Source: Methylobacterium sp. (GTDB taxonomy: Bacteria > Pseudomonadota > Alphaproteobacteria > Rhizobiales > Beijerinckiaceae). From it: a stretch of 64,000 nucleotides of DNA. The DNA lies in assembly GCA_002928875.1 (NCBI GenBank), contig PERO01000021.1, positions 1-64,000 on the forward strand, written 5' to 3'. Under the pieces are notes generated by a model that made no database searches, was not told where the DNA came from, and saw nothing but the letters and a program-made list of their open reading frames with translations. Both the position numbers and the translations under genes were made by a program. The stretch's first letter is position 1. Every line of letters starts with the position of its first letter. Positions 8,765 through 17,295 of this stretch are shown here, one piece after another.

Positions 8765-9877
8765 TCAGGTGATCGAACCCACCACGCCTTCCGCGAGGAA
8801 GTTCATGCCGTCGAGCACGCGGTCGAAATTGTCGTAGCTCGCATTGGGCAGCACGACATTGCCCTTGTTGTCCTTCACCGGACCTTTGAGGATCGGCTTG
8901 TTCGCCTTGAGATCGGCGATCGCCGCTTCCGCCGCCTTGCGCGCGGGCTCCTCGGCGCCGGCCCCGAAGGCGGTGTTGCGCACCATGTCCTTGTCATAGC
9001 CGCCGAAGACCAGGTTCGGAACGGGCTGACCCTTGGCGATCGCCTCGGCGAAGATCTTGTAGATCGTTTCCCACTTGTATTCCGCGCCGGTGATGAAGCC
9101 CTTGGGCGCCAGCGGCGCCTGGCTCGCATTGTGGCCCAGCGACTTGATGCCCCGGCGCTCGGCGGTCTCGATCACGACCTTCGGGCTGTCGACATGGCAG
9201 GTGAGGATATCGCAACCCGCGCCGATCAGCGCGTTCGCGGCTTCCGCCTCGCGCACGGGCAAGGCCCAGTCGCCGGTGAAGATCACCTGCAGCGTCGCGT
9301 TGGGGTTCACCGAGCGCGCGCCCCAGAGCACGGAATTGATGTTGCGCAGCACGCTGGAAATGGGCTTTGCCGCCACAAAACCGATCTTGTTCGACTTGGT
9401 CGAGAGGCCCGCCGCGACACCGTTCACGTAATGCGCCTGATCGAGATAGCCGAAATAGCTGCCGGCATTGTCCGGATGCTTGCCCTTCTCCCAGAGCGGC
9501 GCGGCATGGCGCAGCGTGACCTTGGGATACTTCTTCGCGACATCCACCATGAAGGGATTGAAATAGCCGAAGGAGGTCGCGAGGATCAGGTTCGCGCCTT
9601 CGAGATTGATCATGGATTCCATGGACTTCGCCACGGCGGCCGTCTCCGGCACATTCTCTTCCTCGATGACCTTCACGCCCGGCGTCGCCTTCAGCGCACC
9701 GATGGAAACCGCATGCGCCTGGTTCCAGCCGAAATCATCCTTCGGGCCGACATAGACGATGCCGATCGTGACGCCCGACTGGGCGCGCGCGAGGCTCGGG
9801 AAGCCCAATGCCGCAGCGGCCGTGCCGGCGGCGGCGGTTTGCAGGAACGAGCGGCGGGAAAAGGTATCGAACGGCAT
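8765..9877 (-). CDS. BMP-family ABC substrate-binding protein
   Basis: A 370-residue periplasmic receptor of the basic membrane protein (BMP/PnrA) family, usually binding nucleosides, here probably a ureido compound. The N-terminus MPFDTFSRRSFLQTAA, with its twin-arginine motif and AxA-type end (SLARAQSG), indicates Tat export. VGPKDDFGWNQAHAVS and GYDKDMVRNTAFGAG are typical family segments. A start 11 codons upstream is possible, but MPFDTF places the signal correctly. It is the first gene of the operon, about 48 bases from the predicted sigma-54 start site. Confidence 0.92.
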   Translation of the reverse strand: MPFDTFSRRSFLQTAAAGTAAAALGFPSLARAQSGVTIGIVYVGPKDDFGWNQAHAVSIGALKATPGVKVIEEENVPETAAVAKSMESMINLEGANLILATSFGYFNPFMVDVAKKYPKVTLRHAAPLWEKGKHPDNAGSYFGYLDQAHYVNGVAAGLSTKSNKIGFVAAKPISSVLRNINSVLWGARSVNPNATLQVIFTGDWALPVREAEAANALIGAGCDILTCHVDSPKVVIETAERRGIKSLGHNASQAPLAPKGFITGAEYKWETIYKIFAEAIAKGQPVPNLVFGGYDKDMVRNTAFGAGAEEPARKAAEAAIADLKANKPILKGPVKDNKGNVVLPNASYDNFDRVLDGMNFLAEGVVGSIT

Positions 9878-9934
9878 GGCCTGGCCCCCTGGATCGGAAC
9901 GCCAGCACAACCGATTGGCTGGCCCTGTCAGTCA

Positions 9935-9950
9935 GGCAAAGCACGTGCCA
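9935..9950 (-). promoter_or_regulatory. Sigma-54 (-24/-12) promoter of the biuret operon
   Basis: On the minus strand the sequence reads TGGCACG-TGCT-TTGC-C, matching the RpoN consensus TGGCACG-N4-TTGCW at every fixed position except the last. The GG and GC pairs have the required ten bases between them. Transcription would start near 9925, leaving about 48 bases to the ATG at 9877. Sigma-54 with NtrC normally means induction under nitrogen limitation, which fits an operon for using biuret as a nitrogen source. Confidence 0.85.
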
Positions 9951-10053
9951 TCCGCGCGCCTCGCGGGGCGGATCGTGAAACCGGCGGCCAATCGCGTGGA
10001 TCCCGAACGATCCAGTCGCTCGGCCTTGCATACAATTTGGCAGCCACTGCGCG

Positions 10054-10098
10054 CTTGTTGATCGTGATGACCAATTCTTGTTCGATCACCGAACCAAG
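10054..10098. repeat. Two imperfect copies of a 21-bp element upstream of the sigma-54 promoter
   Basis: CTTGTTGATCGTGATGACCAA (10054-10074) and a relative beginning CTTGTTCGATCACC and ending GAACCAA (10077-10097) lie about 100-170 bases upstream of the predicted start. The second also forms an inverted repeat with arms CTTG-TTCG and CGAA-CAAG. The position suits an enhancer (NtrC or a pathway activator), but the sequence is not a clear NtrC site. Confidence 0.3.
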
Positions 10099-10128
10099 GC
10101 CGCAAGCCCCGCGCAGCTTTCCCGTGCC

Positions 10129-10542
10129 TCACACCCGGGTGCCGGCGGAATCGACATGCTTCGCCGCCACATCCGCGAGGCAGGCGCACAATTCGGCCGG
10201 GTCGAACGGCTTCTGCAGAACGGCACACGGCGCGTAGCCCAGGCGCACGCTGCCCGCGCCATAGCCGGTCGCGAACACGTATGGAATGCCGCGGCGGGCG
10301 AGTTCGTCGGCGATCGGATAGGAATCCTCGCCGTTGAGGTTCACATCGAGCAGCGCGATATCCACCGCCTCCTCCGCGAGGAGGCGCAAGGCGACCGCGA
10401 CGCGCGAAGCCGGTCCGACGATCCGGCAGCCGTGATCGCCCAGAATGTCCTCGATCAGCATCGCGATCATCATCTCGTCCTCGACGACGAGAATGCGGCA
10501 TCCGGCGAGCGCGGGCAGTGTCGTATCCATTCGGTCGCTCAT
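10129..10542 (-). CDS. Single-domain response regulator (receiver domain only)
   Basis: About 137 residues, consisting of one receiver domain. The acidic pocket is VVEDEMM, the phosphoacceptor Asp is in IALLDVNLNG, and the conserved Lys is in VLQKPFD. The segment VFATGYGAG resembles the 'FAT GUY' single-domain regulators that tune the alphaproteobacterial general stress response. No output domain is present. Starts at 10608, 10542 (MSDRMD) and 10530 (MDTTLP) are all possible; 10542 is a compromise because no ribosome binding site decides it. It is divergent from a stress-protein gene across a two-sided EcfG-type promoter, which supports a stress role. Confidence 0.87.
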   Translation of the reverse strand: MSDRMDTTLPALAGCRILVVEDEMMIAMLIEDILGDHGCRIVGPASRVAVALRLLAEEAVDIALLDVNLNGEDSYPIADELARRGIPYVFATGYGAGSVRLGYAPCAVLQKPFDPAELCACLADVAAKHVDSAGTRV

Positions 10543-10624
10543 GCCTCTCGGTGATGCGCGGATGCAGTCCAATTCCTCCTCATCTGTGCGCGGGCCGGTC
10601 GCCGGCAAGGCTCGGAGCGCGTTA

Positions 10625-10644
10625 CTTGCGTAAAATTTCGCAAG
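10625..10644. repeat. Inverted repeat in the stress promoter region
   Basis: CTTGCG-TAAAATTT-CGCAAG has perfect six-base arms around an AT-rich centre. It directly abuts the left half of the GGGAAC/GTTCCC element. It lies just downstream of the predicted start for the leftward transcript, so it could be a repressor site or an early RNA hairpin. Confidence 0.4.
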
Positions 10645-10673
10645 GGAACCAAGCGCCGCCTTTGCGTGTTCCC
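10644..10673. promoter_or_regulatory. Two-sided EcfG/RpoE2-type general stress promoter
   Basis: GGGAAC and GTTCCC form a perfect inverted pair 18 bases apart. Read on either strand this gives GGAAC-N19-TT, the RpoE2/EcfG promoter pattern, so each half is the -35 element for one direction and the -10 for the other. The rightward start would lie near 10677, ahead of the stress-protein ATG at 10710. The leftward start would lie near 10640, ahead of the response regulator. Confidence 0.6.
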
Positions 10674-10709
10674 CACCCGCGTCGCAACTTTTGCAGGACA
10701 GGACAAGCC

Positions 10710-11183
10710 ATGGAACACAATGCGAAACACGCCTGGGAGATGATCAGCAAGCTCGATATCTGCACCCTCGTTTCGAAGGGCGAACAGGGCTTCACCGGGC
10801 GGCCGATGTCGTCGATCCCGCGACCGGACCAGCAGGCGATCTATTTCATTTCGGTGGCCAACAGCCCGCAGATCGCCGAGATTTCGGCCCATCCGACCGT
10901 GTTCCTGGCCTATGGCGACGGCGCGAAGAACTTCCTCTCCACCGAGGGCGATGCGACGATTTCCACCGATCGCGAACTGATCGCCGAACTCTGGAACCCC
11001 GGCGCGCAGGCTTTCTGGCCGGAGGGTCCGGAAAAGGCTCCGGTCTCGGTCATCACCGTCACGCCTCGGCGGGGCGAATACTGGGAAGGCTACAACGCCG
11101 CCGTCTCGGCCGCGAAATTCGTGTTCGCGCTGGCGACCCGGACCAAAGCCGAAATGGGCGAAAACCGAACGTTCCGAATCTGA
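10710..11183 (+). CDS. General stress protein 26-like, pyridoxamine 5'-phosphate oxidase-fold protein
   Basis: A 157-residue protein with the split-barrel FMN-binding fold (COG3871). Segments MSSIPRPDQQAIYFIS, HPTVFLAYGD, WNPGAQAFWPEGPEKAPVSVI and ITVTPRRGEYWEG are typical of this group, whose members bind flavin but mostly have no proven reaction. The ATG at 10710 (MEHNAKHAWEMI) gives the normal length; frames opening further upstream cross the promoter. The EcfG-type promoter upstream fits a stress-induced role. Confidence 0.88.
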   Translation: MEHNAKHAWEMISKLDICTLVSKGEQGFTGRPMSSIPRPDQQAIYFISVANSPQIAEISAHPTVFLAYGDGAKNFLSTEGDATISTDRELIAELWNPGAQAFWPEGPEKAPVSVITVTPRRGEYWEGYNAAVSAAKFVFALATRTKAEMGENRTFRI

Positions 11184-11523
11184 TGCGGGCGCGCCCTCGC
11201 GCTTCGCTTGAGCGCTGGTGGAGCGCTGGCCGGAGACAGCCGGCGCCCCGCCCTGCGGTGGTTCGAACGCCGGTTGCGGAAATCCGGCGACGGGTTCCGG
11301 CCTGTGGACGAGAACGCAGCGGAGATCGGCACGGCTGGCGTCTGTGTTTTGCCGATCCGAAACAGGCAACGCAGAAATACGTGGATATTGCTACGCGGTT
11401 CTTTGTTGAAACAAGGACGAATACACCTCAGTCACCCGTTTGTTCACCGCCCGCTCCGCATCCCGAAAATCTCGTACCGATTTTACCTCTACTTTCAACC
11501 CGGCGAACCCGACACAGCTTTGC
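11184..11523 (+). other. Intergenic region before the trehalose operon
   Basis: About 340 bases between the stress protein and otsB. The stretch 11340-11520 is less GC-rich than the coding sequence around it and probably holds the otsB promoter. I found no GGAAC-type stress promoter, -24/-12 element or Pho box here. GGAAC occurs only inside otsB itself. No gene is visible. Confidence 0.5.
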
Positions 11524-12270
11524 ATGGAACTCCGATCCGGATTACCAAAGCCGCCCCCGCTGGCGCATGATCAATCCATCCTGCTCGATTTCGACGGCAC
11601 ATTGGTCGAACTCGTTTCGCGACCGGACGCCACCACGGTCGATCCCGATCTGCACGGACTGCTGGCGCGGCTGCACCATCGCTTCGCCGGGCGCGTGGCG
11701 ATCGTAAGCGGCCGCTCGATTCCGCAATTGCAGGCGATGCTGGGCGCGAGCGCGCGCGGCCTGACGCTGATCGGCAGCCACGGCGCCGAACGCCTGTCCC
11801 GCAGTGGCGAATGGCGCGGACCGCCCCGCCTGCCGACCTTTGCCGAAGTGGCACGCGAACTGGCCGCGAGCTTCGCGGGCCGCAACGGCGTGATCATCGA
11901 GGAAAAGAGCTTCGGCGTCGCGGTGCATTACCGGCTGGCCCCCGCGGCGGAAGCGGAAGCGCAAGCGCGCGTCGACCGGTTCGCCCGGCATCACGGCCTC
12001 GCCGTGCAAGAAGGCAAGATGATGGTGGAACTGCGCCTTCCGGGGCATGACAAGGGCACGGCTATAGCCGATCTTCTGCAAGATCCGGCGTTCAGGGGCC
12101 GCAAGGCGTTCTTCCTCGGCGACGACCTGACCGACGAGCCCGGTTTCGTGGCCACGGCGGAACATGGCGGCGCGGGCATCCTCGTCGGTCCGGCGAGGGC
12201 CACGGCGGCGCAATATCGCCTCGACGGCGTCGGGAGCGTCCGCCGCTGGCTTCAGGAGGGCGCTGCATGA
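11524..12270 (+). CDS. otsB: Trehalose-6-phosphate phosphatase
   Basis: Removes phosphate from trehalose 6-phosphate to give trehalose, in the cytoplasm. A HAD-superfamily enzyme of 248 residues with motif I ILLDFDGTLVEL, AIVSGRS, GSHGAER and the motif IV acid cluster FLGDDLTDEPGF. The ATG at 11524 (MELRSGLPKPPPL) places motif I about 20 residues in, normal for the family; frames from 11440 add an unlikely Arg/Ser-rich leader. Its last four bases overlap the start of the GH15 gene, and otsA follows, so synthesis genes are co-transcribed. Confidence 0.93.
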   Translation: MELRSGLPKPPPLAHDQSILLDFDGTLVELVSRPDATTVDPDLHGLLARLHHRFAGRVAIVSGRSIPQLQAMLGASARGLTLIGSHGAERLSRSGEWRGPPRLPTFAEVARELAASFAGRNGVIIEEKSFGVAVHYRLAPAAEAEAQARVDRFARHHGLAVQEGKMMVELRLPGHDKGTAIADLLQDPAFRGRKAFFLGDDLTDEPGFVATAEHGGAGILVGPARATAAQYRLDGVGSVRRWLQEGAA

Positions 12271-14063
12271 CCGCGACGCTCGACCTCTGGCCCATCGGTA
12301 ATTGCCAGGTTTCCGCCCTTATCGACCGGCAGGGCCGCTTCGTCTGGGGCTGCATTCCGCGCGTGGATGGCGATCCTGTTTTCTGCGCCCTGCTCGGCGA
12401 CGTGCGCCCGGAAGCGACGAACCCGAGCGGTTTCTGGACGATCGAACTCGAAGGCGTCGCCCGCACGCGCCAATCCTACTGGCGCAACACCGCCATTCTC
12501 GCCACCCTCCACGAGGACCACGAGGGCAATGCCATCGAGGTGGTGGATTTCTGCCCGCGATTCCGGCGCCACGAGCGGATGTATCGCCCGGTGGCATTCG
12601 CGCGGATCGTCAGGCCGCTGGCCGGCAGCCCGCGCATCACGGTGCGCCTGCGACCGGCGCACAGCTATGGCGCGGGGACACCCGAACGCACGCGCGGTTC
12701 GAACCACATCCGCTACAGCATGCCGGGACACACCCTGCGCCTCACCACGACCGCGCCGGTCGGCTTCATCGAGGAGGAGCGCGCGTTCCGGGTGGAGCGG
12801 CCGCTGCATTTCTTCCTCGGCCCCGATGAAAGCTTCGAGGGCAACCTCGCGGAGGGTCTGCAGGGCATGCTGACGCGCACGCGCGACGAATGGTGCCACT
12901 GGGTACGCGGGCTCGCGACACCGCTCGAATGGCAGGAGGCGGTGATCCGCTCGGCCATCGCGCTGAAGCTCTGCCAGCACGAGGAGACCGGCGCGATCGT
13001 CGCCGCGCTGACCACCTCCATCCCGGAGCATGCCGGTTCGGGCCGCAACTGGGATTACCGCTATTGCTGGCTGCGGGACGCCTATTACACCGTGCAGGCG
13101 CTGAACCGCCTCGGCGCGCTCGACGTGCTGGAAGGTTATCTCGAATATCTGCGCAACATCGTGGACAACACGCGGGGCGGCACCATCCAGCCGCTCTACG
13201 GCGTCGATGGCGAGGATATCCTGCCGGAAAGCACGGCGCCGGCGCTGCCGGGCTATCGCGGCATGGGGCCGGTGCGCTTCGGCAACCTCGCCTACCGGCA
13301 GGTGCAGCACGATGCCTATGGGCAGATCATCCTGTCGAACGTGCAGGCCTTCTTCGATCACCGGCTGTTCCGCATGGCGGGGGTCAGCGATTTCCAGGCG
13401 CTGGAGGCGATCGGCGAACGGGCCTGGCGCGCCTATGACCAGCCCGATGCCGGCATCTGGGAGCTGCGCACGCGCAACCACGTCCACACCTATTCCGCCG
13501 CGATGTGCTGGGCCGCCTGCGACCGGCTTGCCAATGCGGCCCTCGCGCTCGGCCTCGAGGATCGCGCGGTATTCTGGCGCGAGCGGGCAAGCATCATGCA
13601 TGACCGGATCGAACAGGCCGCATGGCGCCCCGGGACGAACCGGATCTCGGCGACCTTCAGCGGCGACGATCTCGATGCGAGCCTGCTGCAACTGCTCGAC
13701 CTGCGGTTCCTGTCGCCGAACGATCCACGCTATCTCGGCACGCTCGAAGCGGTGGAGAAGGGGCTGCGGCGCGGCGCGCATATGCTGCGCTACAACACCG
13801 AGGATGATTTCGGCCTGCCGGCGACTGCCTTCAATGTCTGCACCTTCTGGCTGATCGAGGCGCTGCATCTGACCGACCGCACCGAGGAAGCGCGCCAGCT
13901 CTTCGACGAGATGATCGCGCGGCGCACCGCGGCCGGGCTGCTCTCCGAGGATATCGACCCCGCGACGGGCGAACTCTGGGGCAATTATCCGCAGACCTAC
14001 TCGCTGGTGGGGCTCATCAACTGCGCCGCCCTGCTGTCCAAACCCTGGAGAACGCTGCGATGA
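12267..14063 (+). CDS. Glycoside hydrolase family 15 protein (glucoamylase/trehalase type)
   Basis: A 598-residue protein with the bacterial GH15 layout: an N-terminal beta-sandwich (IGNCQVSALIDRQGRFVWGC) and a C-terminal alpha/alpha barrel with NWDYRYCWLRDAYYTVQALNRLG near residue 260. No signal peptide, so it is cytoplasmic. Known activities in the family are glucoamylase, trehalase and related glucosidases. Lying between otsB and otsA with ATGA overlaps on both sides suggests an alpha-glucoside or trehalose-turnover role beside synthesis. Substrate specificity cannot be read from the sequence. Confidence 0.9.
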   Translation: MTATLDLWPIGNCQVSALIDRQGRFVWGCIPRVDGDPVFCALLGDVRPEATNPSGFWTIELEGVARTRQSYWRNTAILATLHEDHEGNAIEVVDFCPRFRRHERMYRPVAFARIVRPLAGSPRITVRLRPAHSYGAGTPERTRGSNHIRYSMPGHTLRLTTTAPVGFIEEERAFRVERPLHFFLGPDESFEGNLAEGLQGMLTRTRDEWCHWVRGLATPLEWQEAVIRSAIALKLCQHEETGAIVAALTTSIPEHAGSGRNWDYRYCWLRDAYYTVQALNRLGALDVLEGYLEYLRNIVDNTRGGTIQPLYGVDGEDILPESTAPALPGYRGMGPVRFGNLAYRQVQHDAYGQIILSNVQAFFDHRLFRMAGVSDFQALEAIGERAWRAYDQPDAGIWELRTRNHVHTYSAAMCWAACDRLANAALALGLEDRAVFWRERASIMHDRIEQAAWRPGTNRISATFSGDDLDASLLQLLDLRFLSPNDPRYLGTLEAVEKGLRRGAHMLRYNTEDDFGLPATAFNVCTFWLIEALHLTDRTEEARQLFDEMIARRTAAGLLSEDIDPATGELWGNYPQTYSLVGLINCAALLSKPWRTLR

Positions 14064-15424
14064 GCCGGCTGATCGTGATCTCGAACCGGGTGCAGGTGCC
14101 GAAAGGCGACGACGAGGGCGCGCAAGGCGGGCTCGCGGTCGCGCTTTTCGCCGCGTTGCGCCGGCAGAACGGCATCTGGTTTGGCTGGTCCGGCGAGACG
14201 GGCGAATCGCGCGAACTGCGTTTCGAAACCAACGCGGATGTCACGACCGCGGTCATCGACCTCTCCGAACAGGATGTCGAGGAATACTATAACGGCTACG
14301 CGAACCGCACGCTCTGGCCGCTCTTCCATTACCGCCTCGATATGGCCGAGCACGAACGCGATTATCAGGGCGGCTACCAGCGCGTGAACCGCTCCTTCAG
14401 CGAGATCATCGCGCCGCATATCGAGCCGGACGACCTGGTCTGGGTGCATGATTACCACCTCATTCCGCTCGGCAGCCTGCTGCGCGAGCGGGGCGTGACG
14501 AACCGGATCGGCTTCTTCCTGCATATCCCCTGGCCGCCCAAGCGCCTGCTCACCGCCCTGCCCGAGCATCAGGCGCTGGTCGAGACGCTGTTCGCCTATG
14601 ACATGGTCGGTTTCCAGACCGAGGAATGGCTCGATTCCTTCCGCGATTACGTCACCAACAACATGGAGGCGACGATCGACGGCGACCGCATCACCGTCGG
14701 CGAGCGCACGATCCGCGCCATCGCCTGCCCCATCGGCATCGATGCGCAGGATTTCGTGGCGTCGCTGTCGAGCGAGGACGCGACCTCGACCCATGCCCGC
14801 ATGGTCGAAAGCTCGAATGGCCGCGATCTCATCGTCGGCGTGGACCGGCTCGATTATTCGAAGGGCCTGCAGGAGCGCTTCACCGGCTACGAGCGCTTCC
14901 TCAGCACCCATCCCGAGCGCGCGGCGCGGGTCTATCTGCTGCAGATCGCACCGCCGACCCGCGAAGCCGTGCAGAGTTATCGCGACATCCGCGCCGTGCT
15001 CAACGCCCAATCCGGCCTGATCAACGGCACGCATGCCGATATCGACTGGGTGCCGCTGCGCTATGTCAATCGCGGGCATTCGCGGAGCATGCTCGGCGGC
15101 ATCTACCGCGCGGCACGGATCGGGCTCGTGACCCCCTTGCGCGACGGCATGAACCTCGTCGCCAAGGAATACATCGCCGCGCAGGACCCGGACGATCCCG
15201 GCGTGCTGATCCTGTCGCAATTCGCCGGCGCGGCCGCCCAGCTCGATCAGGCCATCCTCGTGAACCCCTACAGCGCCGACGACATCGCGGAGGCCATCGA
15301 ACGGGCGCTCTCGATGCCGCGCGAGGAGCGCATCGCGCGCTGGCGCCCGATGTTCGAGAGCGTGATGGCCGAGGACGTGACCTGGTGGCTGGCCCGCTTC
15401 ATCGATGCGCTGAAGGAGGCCTGA
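14060..15424 (+). CDS. otsA: Alpha,alpha-trehalose-phosphate synthase
   Basis: Transfers glucose from a nucleotide sugar to glucose 6-phosphate to form trehalose 6-phosphate (GT20). The 454-residue protein begins [16 protein letters not shown] and has [44 protein letters not shown] and [14 protein letters not shown], all classic OtsA blocks. The ATG overlaps the GH15 stop. With otsB two genes upstream, this completes the OtsAB route, a common osmotic and desiccation defence in alphaproteobacteria. It is the last gene of the operon; a Pho box for the next unit starts 10 bases after its stop. Confidence 0.95.
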   Translation: MSRLIVISNRVQVPKGDDEGAQGGLAVALFAALRRQNGIWFGWSGETGESRELRFETNADVTTAVIDLSEQDVEEYYNGYANRTLWPLFHYRLDMAEHERDYQGGYQRVNRSFSEIIAPHIEPDDLVWVHDYHLIPLGSLLRERGVTNRIGFFLHIPWPPKRLLTALPEHQALVETLFAYDMVGFQTEEWLDSFRDYVTNNMEATIDGDRITVGERTIRAIACPIGIDAQDFVASLSSEDATSTHARMVESSNGRDLIVGVDRLDYSKGLQERFTGYERFLSTHPERAARVYLLQIAPPTREAVQSYRDIRAVLNAQSGLINGTHADIDWVPLRYVNRGHSRSMLGGIYRAARIGLVTPLRDGMNLVAKEYIAAQDPDDPGVLILSQFAGAAAQLDQAILVNPYSADDIAEAIERALSMPREERIARWRPMFESVMAEDVTWWLARFIDALKEA

Positions 15425-15433
15425 GCGGGGTTC

Positions 15434-15451
15434 CTGTCATGACAGCGTCAA
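15434..15451 (+). promoter_or_regulatory. Candidate Pho box before the first oligopeptide-type permease
   Basis: CTGTCAT-GACA-GCGTCAA: a perfect consensus PhoB half-site followed, at the correct 11-base spacing, by a weaker one (four of seven matches). It also contains the 12-base palindrome CTGTCATGACAG. It ends 22 bases before the ATG at 15474, so there is little room for a -10 box and start site; this makes it the least certain of the four boxes. Confidence 0.55.
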
Positions 15452-15473
15452 GCAAGGCCCGTTCTATGGGTCG

Positions 15474-16409
15474 ATGCCCGGCTTCGTCGCGATCAAGATT
15501 CTGCGCGCGCTCGTCACGCTGCTGATCTGCGTGACGGCGGTCTTCGTCGTGCTGCGCCTCGCCGGCGACCCGGCGGACATGCTGCTACCAGAGGACACGC
15601 CGGCCGAGATCAAGGCGGAATACCGCCAACGCTGGGGCCTCGAAGGCTCGATCCCTGAGCAATTCGGCCGCTACATGGTGGCGCTGGCCCGGGGCGATCT
15701 CGGCGTCTCCTTCGCCGATGGCCGGCAGGCCGCCGAGGTGGTGTTCGAGGCCATGCCGAACACATTCCTGCTCGGGCTCTCGGCCATCCTGCTCGCGCTG
15801 ATGCTTGGCCTGCCCGCCGGGCTCATCGCCGCCCTTCGCCACAACGGCACGGTGGATCGCCTGCTGATGGCCATCGCCGTGGCCGGGTTCTCGATCCCCA
15901 GTTTCTTCTTCGCGATCCTGCTGATCCTCACCTTCTCGCTCACCCTGCGCTGGCTGCCCGCCGCCGGCACGGACACGCTGTGGCACATGATCCTGCCGAC
16001 TCTCGCGCTGTCGGCGGCTTTGGTGGGCAAGCTCGCGCGCTACACGCGAACGGCGATGCTCGACGTGCTCGGCCAGCCCTATATGCGCACCGCGAAAGCG
16101 AAAGGTCTGCGGCACAGCGCCGTGATGCTGCGCCATGCGCTGCCGAATGCCGCGGTGCCGATCCTGATGTTCCTCGGCATCGAGATCGGCCTGATCCTGA
16201 CGGGCGCCGCCGTGGTCGAAACCATCTTCGCCTGGCCGGGCCTCGGGCGGTTGCTCGTCTCTTCCGCTGCCGCGCGCGACCTGCCCGTGGTGCAGGGCGT
16301 GATCCTGCTCGTCGCTTTCGTGATCGTGCTGTCGAACCTCGCCGTCGACATCCTGCATGCGATGCTCGACCCGCGCATCGAGCTGATCCGCCGGAATCCG
16401 GCCACGTGA
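15474..16409 (+). CDS. Oligopeptide-type ABC permease, DppB-like (set 1)
   Basis: A 311-residue inner-membrane permease of the DppB/OppB family. The N-terminal span is followed by FVVLRLAGDPADMLLPEDTP, and a periplasmic loop contains QFGRYMVALARGDLGVSFADG. The ATPase-contact loop includes RTAMLDVLGQPYMRTAKAKGL, and VVETIFAWPGLGRLLV lies near the end. The adjacent gene encodes its DppC partner, but this set has no ATPase genes of its own. The DppD/DppF pair at 22444-24437 probably serves it. A Pho box precedes it. Confidence 0.92.
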   Translation: MPGFVAIKILRALVTLLICVTAVFVVLRLAGDPADMLLPEDTPAEIKAEYRQRWGLEGSIPEQFGRYMVALARGDLGVSFADGRQAAEVVFEAMPNTFLLGLSAILLALMLGLPAGLIAALRHNGTVDRLLMAIAVAGFSIPSFFFAILLILTFSLTLRWLPAAGTDTLWHMILPTLALSAALVGKLARYTRTAMLDVLGQPYMRTAKAKGLRHSAVMLRHALPNAAVPILMFLGIEIGLILTGAAVVETIFAWPGLGRLLVSSAAARDLPVVQGVILLVAFVIVLSNLAVDILHAMLDPRIELIRRNPAT

Positions 16410-16429
16410 GCAGCGTGGAGGCCTCGCCC

Positions 16430-17281
16430 ATGCGGATGGTCGCGCGTGCCCCGCGGCCGGGCATGCCATGGCCCATCCGGCTGGCCGCCGGTTTCCTCGT
16501 CGCGATAACGCTCGTGGCCCTGCTCGCGCCGCTGATCGCGCCTTATGATTTCGCGACGCAGAACCTCGCGCGGCGCCTGCGCCCGCCGGTCTTCTGGGGC
16601 GGCGAATGGGCCCATCCGCTCGGCACGGACAATCTCGGCCGGGACATTCTCTCCCGCCTGATCTACGGCATCCGCACCTCGATCGCCGTGGCGCTTGCCG
16701 GCACGCTGATCGGCGCGGTGACGGGCACGTTCCTCGGCTATATCGCCGCCCGCTTCCGGGGCTGGCTCGACGAAGCCATCATGATGCTCGTGGATGTGCA
16801 GGCGGCGCTTCCGGCCTTCTTCATCGCCATCGCCTGCATCGCGCTGATCGGCACGGAGATCTGGATCTTCGTGGTGCTGGTTAGCCTCGAGGGCTGGGAG
16901 CGCTACACGAAGCTGGTGCGCGGGCTCGTGCTCTCGCAGATGGGCGCGGGCTACATCCGCGCGGTGGAGGCGCTGGGCGCGGGCCGCCTGCGCATCGATC
17001 TCCGGCATGTCTTGCCGAACATCGCCGCCCCGCTCATCGTGCAGATGTCGATCACCTTCCCGTGGGTCATCCTGCTGGAATCGACCCTGTCGTTCCTGGG
17101 GCTCGGCATCCAGCCCCCCGGCACCTCGCTCGGCCAGATGCTCGGCGCGGGTCGCAACTACTTGCTGCAGGCGTGGTGGATCGCCGTTCTGCCCGGCGCG
17201 CTGATCTTCCTGACGACCCTTTCGATGAGCCAGTTCGGCGACTGGCTGCGCGACGTGCTCGACCCCACGCTGGATCGCTGA
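16430..17281 (+). CDS. Oligopeptide-type ABC permease, DppC-like (set 1)
   Basis: A 283-residue permease of the DppC/OppC family. It shows the usual N-terminal span and GTDNLGRDILSRLIYGIRTS, then the ATPase-contact loop GYIRAVEALGAGRLRIDLRHVL and FLGLGIQPPGTSLGQML. The ATG at 16430 has an excellent ribosome binding site (GGAGG, 8-base spacing). A GTG at 16406 overlapping the dppB stop is an in-frame alternative. It pairs with the 15474 permease. Confidence 0.91.
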   Translation: MRMVARAPRPGMPWPIRLAAGFLVAITLVALLAPLIAPYDFATQNLARRLRPPVFWGGEWAHPLGTDNLGRDILSRLIYGIRTSIAVALAGTLIGAVTGTFLGYIAARFRGWLDEAIMMLVDVQAALPAFFIAIACIALIGTEIWIFVVLVSLEGWERYTKLVRGLVLSQMGAGYIRAVEALGAGRLRIDLRHVLPNIAAPLIVQMSITFPWVILLESTLSFLGLGIQPPGTSLGQMLGAGRNYLLQAWWIAVLPGALIFLTTLSMSQFGDWLRDVLDPTLDR

Positions 17282-17295
17282 AGCGCGTTCCGGCG

